Below are positions 41,583 to 59,413 of a stretch of 64,000 bases of DNA, in pieces. The notes beneath the pieces are model-generated. The model was not told the DNA's origin. It saw nothing but the letters and a program-made list of their open reading frames with translations, and made no database searches. How positions within the stretch are numbered: position 1 is the stretch's first letter; every line of letters starts with the position of its first letter. The stretch is taken from positions 9,140,501-9,204,500 of the forward strand of contig CM041101.1 in the NCBI GenBank assembly GCA_023079485.1, in the 5' to 3' direction. The position numbers and the translations under genes are program-made. This DNA comes from Archilochus colubris (Eukaryota; Chordata; Aves; Apodiformes; Trochilidae).

Positions 41583-41785
41583 CGTCCCGCATTCCCCCCG
41601 CCTGGCGGCCCCGGAGCTGCCGCCGCGTCCCCCCCCTCCCCTTCCCCCTTTCTCTCTCTCTCTTCCCTCCCGTCGCCGGGCTCCTCCTCGCCGCGGAGGC
41701 GGCAGCGGCACCGCCGCTCTCTGCCGGTCCCTCCCCTACCCCTCCCCTTTCCCTTCCCTCCCCCTTTCTCCCCCCCCCCTCCCCG
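41583..41785 (+). other. WDR5: WDR5 non-coding exon 1 (5' limit uncertain)
   Basis: The 3' border is supported by the consensus donor GTAAGT at 41786. The start is approximate and set by the NRF1 site. The next exon begins at 43520 after a TTTTTCTTCCAG acceptor and carries 109 nt of 5' UTR before the ATG. This non-coding first exon with an intron before the start codon fits the known gene structure. Confidence 0.55.
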
Positions 41786-42073
41786 GTAAGTCACCGAGCA
41801 GCGCGGGGGGGTTGTGGCGGTGGCGGTGCGGGCGGTTCCTCCCTCTCTCCCTCTCCTCACCTCTCCCCGGTTCCTCGGTGCCGCCTGCCCTCAGGCAGCG
41901 CGCGGAGCTCCCCCCTTTTCCCTCCCTCCCCCCCCTCCTTTATTATTATTTTTTTTAATTATTATTTATTTTATTTTTTTCTCCCCTCGTGGCGGGGGGC
42001 GCGCGCTGGGCCCGGCCCTTGCCTCGCGCCGCCGCCCCTCCCGGGAAAGGGCGCGCGCGCCACGGGGGGGCCC

Positions 42074-42265
42074 GATCCCGGTCCCGTGATCCCTGATCCC
42101 ATCCCCGATCCCGTCCTCAATCCCGTCCACGATCCCATTCCCGATCCCATTCCCGTCCCCGATCCCATCCCCGATCCCGGTCGGTCCCCGATCCCATCCC
42201 CGGTCCCGGTCAGGTCCCCGATCCCTCTCCCATCCCCGGTCCCGTCTCCGGTCCCGTCCCCGATC
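42074..42265. repeat. C-rich (CCCGATCCC)n minisatellite in WDR5 intron 1
   Basis: Degenerate tandem of CCCGATCCCATC / CCCGATCCCGTC-type units (about 6 and 12 bp periods) over about 190 bp. The minus strand has GGG runs spaced by 3-5 bases throughout. It lies about 290 bp downstream of the exon 1 donor, still within the CpG island. Confidence 0.85.
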
Positions 42266-43004
42266 ACCTCCACCCCTTTCCCCCAAACTTTGGGGTCCCT
42301 GCAGCGAGCTGCACCCCTCCATCCTCCCCCCCTTCCCTTTCCCTGCTCATCCCGGCGAAGGGCGGGGAAGGCAATGCCCGTAGCCCGGGGGGGGTCCGGG
42401 GGTGGGTGTGCCCGGTACCGCCCGCCCCGCTCGTCTGAGGGGTTGCGGTGGTGCTGGGGGGGTTGTAACCCCCACATTCACCCCCACACACACACACGCA
42501 CCCCAGGGGGTGTTGGAATCGGTGTCGGGGGTTGTGCGGGGAGAATGAGGGTGTAAGGGGTGGATGGAGGGAGGGATGGATGTTGCGGGGTTGGCAGCAG
42601 GATGCGTGCTCGCTGGAGTTCCCAGATCAGTTCCAGATGAAAAGGAAACTGATCCGCATGAGAAAAGTTGAATTCTTGTTACTGCGAGCTGGGGAGAGGG
42701 ATGGTTACGAGAGGACGGGGAACTGATAGCGCTTTGCTCCCTCCCTTCTCCAGAGGAGAGGCTTTAAATGCCGGGAGAGTCGCTGGAAGAACAAATTCTC
42801 TCCCTCCTAAATCTTCTGCCACCCGTATGAAGAGTCGGTGGGGTTTTTGGGACCAGAGTTTTGAAGGGAAATCCCTGCGGTGTGAGCTGGGGGTTATTCT
42901 GTTCCTCAGATGAAATGTAGCTGAGCTGCTCTGGAGATTTATTTTTTTTTTCCAACACTGGCACAGCAGAGCAGGGGGTGATTTGGGTGCTGGAACCCAG
43001 TGCT

Positions 43005-43062
43005 GGTTGGACTTGATGATCCCAAGGGTCTTTTCCAACCCGAATGAATGGATTCTTCTGTG
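43005..43062 (+). mobile_element. Degraded CR1 3' tail
   Basis: GGTTGGACTTGATGATCCCA, then GTCTTTTCCAACCCGAATGA, then GGATTCTTCTGTGAT reproduces the CR1 3' end (ggttggacttgatgatc...ggtcccttccaaccc...attctatgat) with decay. It is a short fragment in WDR5 intron 1. Confidence 0.75.
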
Positions 43063-43628
43063 ATCCTCACCCTTTAGGAGGAAAATACAGGAGTGAAGTA
43101 CTCACATTCCGAGGAGAAAGGGTGTTAAGCTGTGGAAATGTTTGTTATTTATTCTGTTTGTTGGTTGTTTCTGTACCTAAATAACAAGGCAATTCACTGT
43201 TCCTCCACCTTTTTTACAAAAGCTTGGATTTCCTGAGTACTTGTTTGATGTGTTTTGGGAAACCAAACCCTGCCACACCTAAAAGCTCTTCTGCTTTATG
43301 GAATGGGGCAGAGGAGGGGGGGAAGAACCTTTCCAAGAAGTGCTAGAAGGCCATGGCTGGGGTGCTTGGGCTGGCACAGGAGTAGGTCTGGAGGCCTAAA
43401 ATGTTACTCTGAGCAGATCCAGAGCGTGGGGTTTTTATCCTGGCAACCTGCAGTTAAGCTAATCCCATTCTCTGAGGATCTTTTTGACAGCTACTGAGCA
43501 TATTTTGTTTTTCTTCCAGGTTTTCCTTTCGGTGCTTCTCTCCTCTCCGTGGCAGGGGCTGCCTTTTGAAGCAGCACATTCATTCTTCCCTTCAAGCACC
43601 ATAAGTCTCATTTGCCAGCCTCAGAACC

Positions 43629-52510
<8,882 letters not shown>

Positions 52511-53110
52511 ATGTTCCAGCATCACTTTAGAGACTGTCAGGAAAAAATGTTTTTAAAAAAAAAATTATTAAAAAAACCACATGAGAATATTAAAAATCCA
52601 GTTTGGCAGGAAACCTGAAGAATATCTGATAAAGTGGTTTCTGTTAGTCTTGGCCCAAAGAAAATGTTTTAGCTCTTTGCTAGAACTGGGCAATGTGGTG
52701 GAAAAAAAGAAAAAAAAAAAAGATGCAGTGTCTCCTTTTCTTGCCTAATCTTTTGGCAGACAAATGGATCATTCTGACAACGTGTTAGTGTGTCAGCCTT
52801 TTATTGGACACCCCAAAGATACTGTACTTTTTGGTGGCATTACTTCTGGGCACTGCTGCTTAAGGAAGAGCTGCCAGTCTACTTTGTATCAGTAAGTTAA
52901 GTCACAAGCCTAGAGATGTGTGTAATTTTTTTACATGTCTAATTTTTTTATTTTTCTTTTTTTTTTTTTTTTCCAGAATGTAGCTTCTAGTCTCTTGAAG
53001 TTTCTGTATTGTTTTAAATAGGAGTACTGCATCTTTCAGGGTGCTTCATTTTAAACACTCAGCTCAAACTTTGTGACCAAATAAAAACATGAAGTTCCAG
53101 ATTTCCCTCT
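52511..53110 (+). other. WDR5: WDR5 3' untranslated region
   Basis: Sequence after the TAA stop (52508-52510), rich in A- and T-runs with no further open frame. It ends most simply after AATAAA at 53080-53085. A longer form could end after the second AATAAA at 53507-53512. Confidence 0.65.
53080..53085 (+). terminator. WDR5: WDR5 proximal polyadenylation signal AATAAA
   Basis: Canonical hexamer about 570 nt after the stop codon, followed by T-rich sequence (ATTTCCCTCTTCC). It is the first AATAAA in the 3' UTR. The alternative distal signal is at 53507-53512. Confidence 0.6.
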
Positions 53111-53506
53111 TCCTGCCCCTGACTTGACTCCTGTGGTGAAATCTCCTCTTACCTTCTGTATAGTTGCTTACCTCTTGTTAAGTGTGTTTAATAGCTGCTG
53201 TTCTAGAGCAAAGTTACAGTTCTTCTGTTAACCATTAAAATGAATCCTGCTTGTAGTTGTTCTCAGCATATTTTTTTTTTCTCTGCTGGTTATAAAGCAA
53301 GTTCACAAAACACTGTAAAGTTCCTTCATTGTAAAAAGAAAAAACCCCAGACTTTTGTATCTTGAAAACCCATGGTATGAAGCTGTATTGATACTGGCAT
53401 GACTCTGTACCTGTTTCAGCCTTGGTATTTCTTTCCCTTCTTGTCATACCCATGTGGTATTTACACATCCAAAAAAAAAACCCAACAAAAAAATACCATG
53501 TGCCAT

Positions 53507-53512
53507 AATAAA
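53507..53512 (+). terminator. WDR5: WDR5 possible distal polyadenylation signal
   Basis: AATAAA about 1.0 kb after the stop, followed within 25-45 nt by a GT-rich stretch (TTTTATGTGTATGCTTGTGG) that makes a good downstream element. It may give a longer WDR5 isoform. Confidence 0.5.
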
Positions 53513-53549
53513 AAGGTGGGATTTTATGTGTATGCTTGTGGTAAGAGTG

Positions 53550-54390
53550 TACTAGTGTGAAATGTCTGTGTTCAAAGAAACCAGCCTTAAAGACACCTTG
53601 GGAAGGAATTATTTCTGAAGCAGCTTTGAGTGAGGAGGGGAGGAGGAGGAGGAACAGCGTGGTGCTTTGTATCTGTTGGAGAGAAGGAGGAGCATAACTC
53701 AAGTCAAAATTTGTTTAAAGTAAGAAGATGGAACTGGAGGTGTCCTTTGCAGAGGTAACATTTGTACAAACCCTCCCAGAGACTTTTAGTCAAGGAGAAA
53801 GGAGCCCTGCAGCCCTCTCCATGGCTGAGCAGTGATCCAGGAGTTTGGGCTGGTGAAGAGTTGCACTGAGCCCAGCTTGGATTGCACCCAAAGGGTTTTT
53901 TTGGAAGGGGCTGTTCTGTTCCTGAGGAGCAGAAATCCATTGCTTTGATCCTTACCTCATGTGCCTGATGAGATCTGAAAATCAGTTGCAGCACAACCCT
54001 GTCTGGAGGCTGCTCAGGGACTGCTTTGCTTTACACGGAGTGGAGGAGCCAGCTGCAAGGCAGGAGGTACAGCTTTTCTTTTAGAAGTGCAGAGTTTGTG
54101 TTGGGCTGGTGCTAAAATGGCTCTTGAATAATATCACTGTCTTTTGAGGTGTTTCACTACCCCCAGGAATTGAGGATATGGCTTTAGACTGGGTGAGCAT
54201 CACTGCTGAAAGAATCAATTTCTTTATATTGTGTTTATTTTGTTTTTTCAGTCTTTTTCACACAAGGCAGTGGAACTTTTTGATTGCAACGTTGGCAGTG
54301 CTGCTTTACCAGGGTAGAAGAGCTGCTGTTTTACTTCAGCAGAGCATTTTCCTGTGGATTCCAAAATACTCTGTACCATTGTACTTAGTA
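53550..54390. other. Intergenic region between WDR5 and U6atac, left part
   Basis: No gene, RNA or recognisable repeat was identified in this stretch. It contains a purine-rich run (GGAGGGGAGGAGGAGGAGGA, about 53634-53653) and ordinary mixed sequence. The only element before U6atac is the CR1 tail that follows. Confidence 0.5.
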
Positions 54391-54394
54391 GCTC

Positions 54395-54460
54395 TGCGCT
54401 GGACTCTTTCAGGTCCCTTCCAACCCCAAGGATTCTATGATTCTATGATTCTATGATTGT
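54395..54460 (+). mobile_element. CR1 3' tail with ATTCTATG repeats
   Basis: CTTTCAGGTCCCTTCCAACC then AAGGATTCTATGATTCTATG and one more ATTCTATG copy: the signature 3' end of CR1 with its 8-bp terminal repeats. The 5' part of the element is lost or unrecognisable. Confidence 0.9.
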
Positions 54461-54928
54461 ACTTCCCCTGGACTTGTGTCTGTCTGGGTGGCTCTGCTTG
54501 CCCAGCTGTGCTTTCCTTGTTGTCCCAGTCTATTGTGATGGAGATGGTTTCTGTCAGGAGGGAATCTTTGGAACAGTTGGTGTTCTCTTCCCTCAAACTG
54601 AAGAATTCTTGCCAAGTCAAGTCCCTGGTATCCCCTTTGGGGTCTGTATGGTGCTGAGCTGTAGCTATCCCCATCCTGGTGTGTCAGGGGTGTGGTGATG
54701 GCCAGGATTTGCTAATTTCGTGCTGAAAATGCTGTTGGTGCAATGGCTGAGCTGCCTTGTGCAAGGTTGTTGCTTTTACTAGGGTGCAGGCTGGTTGGAG
54801 CGGGCCGGGAAGGGAGCTGGGTCTGTGAAACTGAGGAAATGGGAGAATCTGGAGGAAGAAAGCCAGCAGGGGGGACTGTCTTTTTGTTCGTTGGTTTGTT
54901 TTTAAGGGTTTCCCGTGAAAAACGACGG

Positions 54929-54935
54929 AAAAAAA
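54929..54935 (-). terminator. RNU6ATAC: Pol III T-run terminator of U6atac
   Basis: Seven consecutive T on the minus strand directly after the 3' stem-loop, the standard Pol III stop. Confidence 0.85.
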
Positions 54936-55057
54936 CATTGGTTAGATGCCACGAAGTAGGTGGCAGTGCCTTAACCGTATGTGTGTTGTACAGGCCACTA
55001 GGGCCTCTTCCATCCTTATCAAGGGGAGTGCTAACCTTCTCTCCTTTCATACAACAC
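54932..55057 (-). ncRNA. RNU6ATAC: U6atac snRNA (minor spliceosome)
   Basis: U6atac pairs with the 5' splice site of U12-type introns and with U4atac, and forms the catalytic core of the minor spliceosome. The minus strand reads GTGTTGTATGAAAGGAGAGA from 55057, then the AAGGTTAGCACTCCCC block, a GGATGGAAGAGGCCC block, ACACATACGGTTAAGGCA, and a 3' stem-loop (TGCCAC ... GTGGCA inside GGTTA ... TAACC). It ends at a run of seven T (plus-strand A at 54929-54935), the Pol III terminator. At about 126 nt it has the normal length. Relative to the human RNA as I remember it, changes lie in the central variable stem (CTAGTGGCC instead of CTCGGGCC), not in the 5' splice-site pairing or 3' stem-loop. An intact external promoter supports a functional gene rather than a pseudogene. 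Human RNU6ATAC also lies just beyond WDR5. Confidence 0.95.
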
Positions 55058-55080
55058 GCCAAGGCTTCTGCTCTCACTGC

Positions 55081-55124
55081 TATTTAAAGCTCAAATAGCT
55101 CCCTTCTCTACAGCTCAGGGTAAG
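55081..55124 (-). promoter_or_regulatory. RNU6ATAC: U6atac type-3 Pol III promoter: TATA and PSE
   Basis: TTTAAATA lies at -24 to -31 relative to the RNA 5' end (plus 55081-55088). A PSE-like CTTACCCTGAGCTGTAGAGA lies at about -48 to -67 (plus 55105-55124). It closely follows the vertebrate snRNA PSE pattern (YTNACCNTNANNNNNNAARN), and the spacing between the two is canonical for Pol III snRNA genes. No octamer (ATTTGCAT) was seen at about -220, so the distal element may be of another type, possibly within the CpG-rich segment. Confidence 0.85.
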
Positions 55125-55269
55125 ACTCTTTCCGCCTCCTTTTTCTTCTCAGTGTGGCCTCTCTCGCTAATCCCCATACCTGACTTTTACTTTCGTTCCT
55201 CATGGACGTAAAAAAAACCCTGAAAACCCCGGTAAAATAGCAGCGACTCAAGGTTTTTGCCTCCTTCTT

Positions 55270-55530
55270 AATATATTCATCGCTCCTAGCCAATCAGATC
55301 GCAGCCACCGCCTCCTCTCTGACCGCCCCCTGCCGGTGCCGCCCCGCGCTGCCCAATTGGCGCCTTTCCCGCGGGGGAACAGTTCGGCTTCCGTCTCGCT
55401 AATGGCGGCGGGAGGGATGTAGGCCGCGGGTTCGAGTCCCGCCTCGGGCAAGGAGCGTGGGTCGGGTGCCGTGAGCGGCGTTCTGCCTGGCCCGGCTCCC
55501 GAGCGGGATTTGCGGGCGGAGCCGCCTAAT
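55270..55530. promoter_or_regulatory. Small CpG-rich promoter-like segment head to head with U6atac
   Basis: About 260 bp of high CpG content. It contains CCAAT at 55290-55294, CCAATTGG at 55353-55360 (CCAAT boxes in both directions), E2F-like TTGGCGCC and TTTCCCGCG (55358-55373), an ETS-type CTTCCG (55388-55393) and a YY1-like AATGGCGGCGGG (55401-55412). No coding exon follows that I can name. It could be the distal enhancer of U6atac, the start of a non-coding RNA, or a distant first exon of the Ly6-type gene. Confidence 0.5.
55426..55442 (+). promoter_or_regulatory. Orphan tRNA T-arm / TFIIIC B-box
   Basis: GCGGGTTCGAGTCCCGC contains a perfect B-box (GGTTCGAGTCC, 55429-55439) inside a 5-bp stem with a 7-nt TTCGAGT loop, exactly a tRNA T-arm. 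The preceding 75 bases show no matching acceptor strand, D-arm or A-box, so it is not a complete tRNA. It may be an extra TFIIIC site or a chance or relic match. Confidence 0.55.
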
Positions 55531-55559
55531 CTGCCCAGGGTTTAGCCGTATTTCTGAGT

Positions 55560-57930
55560 ATCCCGAAGGTTTAAGTGGGAACATGAATGCGCTGGGGGAT
55601 TTGCTAATCAAATTTTCCTCTGCCAGGGATGGGAGGGAGGATGCTCCCTGACGTGATCCCTCAACTGCCTCGGAGCCAGTGACACGCGTGAAAAGAAAAC
55701 CACGCTGGTTCCAGGTGTGGAAGCAGTTGTGGAGGTGGGTTTGATCCCCCACCCCTACTCTCTTCTGAAGTTCTTTTCCTTCTGCATCCCGAAGGAATAA
55801 AAGCCGAGCAAACAACCAGCAGCACCTCAGCCCAGCCACAGCAGTTGGTTTGGGGTCAGGGGGATGCTCCCACCTCAGTGTCTTGCTGCCGGTCCCCCCC
55901 GTGCTGGGTTTCGTGCACTGGTGTTGTCCTCATCTGCTCTCCTGGATCTTCCCACTCCGTTCCCTTTGGGAAGGACCAGCTGGCTCCATGGTGCAGGAGC
56001 TGCTGTGCTGCATGAAGCCAGGGATCCAGGTGCTGCACCCAAGGGTGTGCGCGGCCCCCCACCCACCAGCTGCTGCATCCCCTGCTCCGGGCTGCCCCTT
56101 CCAGGTACTGCTGAGTTTATTAAGGGATTAAAAGTCAGTTTCTCCTCTTTATTGAATGCTCTGATACATGCACGCGTTTAAATCAATCCCCTTTCCTGCT
56201 TTTTATCCCTTCTCCCCGCGGCTTTCAGGCTCTGCTGTGTCAGAGGGTTTTATAATCACATTGTTCCGAGGCAACGAGACCCCGCGGGTGGTTAAAGTGA
56301 GTTGGATGAAGGAGTTGGGTGGCTCAGGCATTTCTCCCAGGTGCTAATTGTCCTTCCTCAGCTGTAGATACCCCTGCCTGGATAAATTGATGCCGTCTCC
56401 CAGTGAAATACTAACAAGTGGATTCACTAACGAGGATTCTGTGTGCCGATTCGGTCCCGGTTCCTGCCTGCTCAGGAGCTGGGTCTGGCAGGGGAGATGC
56501 TGGGTCTGGCAGGCTGGGGTGTGCCTGGCTGGGGGATTTCTGGTGCTGCTGGCAGGAGGGTGCTGGATGGGCTACATAAGCAGCTTAATTTGTCATTTTA
56601 ATTTTTTAATCCCATGCATTCAGTTGCGCTCTCTTATTAGTAAGCATTAGCTCCCTAAGTCCCATTAGCTCCACTGAGAGCTGGGGCTTTGCTCGTGAGG
56701 ACACCAGTGGGGGAGCCAGCGGGGGGCTGGGGGCCTGATCCTGCAGCTGGTGATGGCCACGGGGCCCTGAGTGGCAGTGGGTTTGATCCTGACCCCACAA
56801 GATCAGGGCTGTCAGGGCTTGGTGCTTTCCTTCCTCTGCTTTCCTACCCAGACCCCAAGCAGGCTCCATCCAGAGCTGATGCAAACCTGGGGCTGGGCCC
56901 ATTTGGCTTCACGATCTTTATTATGGCAACTGTTTTCTTCTGGGCAAATGCATATTATATATTCAAACCCACCTTTCCTTCCATTAGGTTTTCCCTTGAA
57001 CCCCATGGCCACCCCCAGGGCTTTACTTCGTTTAGAGAATCTCAGGCCTTGGATTTAAAAATTAGTTGACTGCTTCTCTTTAATAAAATTATTCCTGCCT
57101 TCTTTAAATAGCACAATATGTCACAGAAAGCCACTGGGTCCCTTCATGAAGATGAAGCAGCTCAGAGGGGAGAGAAAGGAAGGGGGGGTGGGCAAAAAAA
57201 AAAAAAAAAAGTAAACCAAAAACACATATCTCCCCAAACCCCTTCTGCCTAATCCAACTGAATTAGAGGATTTCGAAGTGGATTTAAAACTAAATCTTGA
57301 TTAGGGAGAATTTCTCTCCAAGAGCTGCTGCGCTGTAGTATTAATGGGAAGTGATCGTGGACAGAGGAAATAGGACAGAAATAACCAAGGGTAGCACATA
57401 CGTGCTCACGTCTGTGCATGAACTGAAGGAATCAGAATTTCTCAAGAGGAAGAGGGAGAAATTAAGCATTGGCAGAAGCAGACTGGGTGCCACGGGGCTG
57501 GCCAGAGAAGGAGGGAGCAGCCGGATCTCTGCTGCACCGACGGCATCGCCCTTGATCCCGGGGAAAGGTTTTGCAGGTGGAAAACGAGCGGGGTCCACGG
57601 CTCCGGGGGAAGAGCTGGGAGGAGAGAAGGTCTCTGCCTGCCCCCCCAGACCTGGTGTTCATCCTCCCAGACCTCCATGCTCTCAGGACACATGCCTGGA
57701 GGTGCTCATGGGTTCCTTTCTCTGATGACCTTCGTGTTCGTCCTCCCAGAGGGTAAGTGCAGCTTTCCCCAGGGGGGTGGAATGTGCCCATCCCTTGGGG
57801 TTAGGGGTGTTTGCAGCCTCCCCAAACCCTGCTGAAGGAGGATTTATTCTTGGGATGAGCTGGGAGGGCATTCTAACCCCAAAAAATGCAGCTGTGTGTT
57901 GATGGGTTTAAGTTGGAGATAAAGTCATCA
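55560..57930. other. Region between the small CpG segment and the Ly6-type gene
   Basis: About 2.4 kb without a gene I can support. The AT-rich parts at about 56.12-56.65 and 56.90-57.12 kb contain several homeodomain- and POU-like words (TTTAATTTTTTAAT, GCAAATGCATATTATATA) and look like candidate conserved non-coding elements. A poly-A run lies at 57196-57214. A strong GTAAGT donor near 57752 has no convincing open exon before it. Confidence 0.4.
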
Positions 57931-57942
57931 TATTCAGTGCAA

Positions 57943-58042
57943 ATGGAGGGCATGGGGCTGGGAATTGTGATCCCCATGGGCTCGTTTTCCCTGGTGCTGC
58001 TGGGGCAAGGACTCCCAGGTCCTGAAAACCCCGTGGGAACAG
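57943..58042 (+). CDS. Candidate signal-peptide exon of the Ly6-type gene
   Basis: An ATG-initiated open stretch of 33 codons plus one base (MEGMGLGIVIPMGSFSLVLL...) with a hydrophobic core, ending at a good donor (ACAG|GTAAGG). The left-over single base matches the phase of the Ly6 exon at 59414. Together they would give a 141-residue precursor. The stretch after the hydrophobic core (GQGLPGPENPVGT) is longer than usual before the first LQCY. Other first exons further upstream remain possible. This is inference only. Confidence 0.3.
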
Positions 58043-58883
58043 GTAAGGAGAGGCTCAGGAAAGGCTCCGGGTCAGAATTCAGAGACAAGCAAAGGTGAGG
58101 TCAACACTAAATGCAACCTGAGTTTCTGTTACTGTGATTAATCAGTGCAGAGCGATGTGTTTGCCTGATAAACTCTGAATGATGTAAATATTATCATTGG
58201 AAAGCTTTGTTGTTTTGGGTTGGGTTTTTTTTTATTTTAAGAATGCTGAGAAAGGGCTTGATTCTCATTCTGGTTTCAAGCAGTTCTCAGGTGCAGCCAC
58301 TGGCCCTGCAGGGAAGGAAAAGCTGTTACTGGTGTGCAGAGCTGTGAGGACACAGACAAATGTCACTGTCCTGGGGTCAGGGACACCTTGGCTTGCTGTC
58401 ACCTCCTGAGAATTCCCCTTCTGGGTTGTTTTGCCTCCCTGATAGACTCTCTGCTAAAAGTGGGGTTGCATTCAGGCAGCAAACCAAAGCACACCAGTGA
58501 AACCATCCCTTTGGTGTGAGTGACTCCAACACCAGCTGGAACTGGAGGAATTTGGTGAAACAGGCAAAAGGGTTTTCCAAGAGTGGCCAAGCCCTGGCTC
58601 AATGATGCCTGAGGTTGGGAGGTTTCACCTACTCTTGCCAAACCCTCTTCCCGAGCTCCCTTTTCCCCACTCTCTGATCCCAGAGCTAATCTCTGATTTT
58701 GCACTGACCTCTAGTGGGAGTTGGTTTTATAGATTTTGGGCCCAGTGGGTAAACAAGTGGCAGGCAGCTTCGGGCTCTGGCTCTGCGCTTAATGCGACTT
58801 GGCGAGGCAGAGAGAGCTGCAAAGCAGCTAGGATGGAGTTATGAAGTATTTTGCCCTTGGAAAAAAAAAAAAATAGAGAAAAG

Positions 58884-59326
58884 GAGGGCAACTGGGCTGG
58901 TGAAGGGACTGGAGCACAGATCCTATGAGGAGAGGCTGAGGGAGCTGGGGGTGTTGAGGCTGGAGAAGAGGAGGCTCAGGGGAGACCTCATCACTCTCTA
59001 CAACTCCCTGAAAGGAGGTTGGAGCCAGGGGGGGGTTGGGCTCTTTTCCCAGGCAACTCTCAGCAAGACAAGAGGGCAGGGTCTCAAGTTGTGCCAGGGG
59101 AGGTTTAGGTTGGAGATTAGAAAGAATTTCTTTCTGGAGAGGGTGATCAGGCATTGGAATGGGCTGCCCAGGGAAGTAGTGGATTCTCCGTGTCTGGAGA
59201 TCTTTCCAAAGAGCCTGGATGTGGCACTGAGTGCCATGGGCTGGGAACCACGGGGGGAGTGGATCAAGGGTTGGACTTGATGATCTCTGAGGTCCCTTCC
59301 AACCCAGCCCATTCTAGGATTCTATG
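58884..59326 (+). mobile_element. CR1 LINE 3' fragment, plus strand
   Basis: It starts with the CR1 ORF2 segment GGGCTGGTGAAGGGACTGGA, GGAGAGGCTGAGGGAGCTGG (protein [20 protein letters not shown]) and continues to the ORF2 C-terminus [20 protein letters not shown]. It ends GGTCCCTTCCAACCCAGCCC then GGATTCTATG. It is 5'-truncated. It lies about 90 bp upstream of the first confident Ly6 exon. An A/AAAC-rich low-complexity run (59327-59375) follows directly. Confidence 0.93.
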
Positions 59327-59375
59327 AAAAAAAACAAAACAAAAACAAAAACAAAAAAACAACAAAAAACCAAAG
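59327..59375. repeat. (AAAAC)n-like A-rich run after CR1
   Basis: A-runs with regularly spaced single C, directly adjoining the CR1 3' end and ending 38 bp before the Ly6 exon acceptor. CR1 normally ends in ATTCTATG repeats rather than poly-A, so the run is probably a separate simple-repeat growth. Confidence 0.8.
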
Positions 59376-59413
59376 AAAAATCTGATTTTTTTTTTCATAT
59401 GATTCTTGTTTAG

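Larger units (their letters stand above)
41040..42560 (+). promoter_or_regulatory. WDR5: WDR5 CpG-island promoter
   Basis: A very GC- and CpG-rich segment upstream of WDR5. It includes a perfect NRF1 palindrome (41573-41582), C-rich Sp-type boxes and a strong splice donor (CCCCG|GTAAGT) at 41785/41786 that fits the end of a non-coding first exon. It has no TATA box near the likely start. Long open frames across the island come from its base composition. Confidence 0.8.

Noticed and set aside
41255..42556. 433-codon open frame across the WDR5 CpG island
   Set aside because: Pro/Arg-rich product caused by GC-rich sequence and the CCCGATCCC repeat. It crosses the strong exon 1 donor at 41786, and no protein family is recognisable.
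55360..55450. Complete tRNA gene ending at the T-arm
   Set aside because: Only the T-arm is present. No complementary acceptor strand, anticodon arm or A-box was found upstream.
57690..57760. GTAAGT donor as the end of the Ly6 signal-peptide exon
   Set aside because: The donor is strong, but the nearest ATGs give only a stop or about ten residues without a hydrophobic core. The 57943-58042 candidate fits better.
58792..59280. 162-codon open frame as a host gene
   Set aside because: It is a CR1 ORF2 C-terminal fragment, recognisable by RKNFFLERV...HWNGLPREV and the CR1 3' tail.
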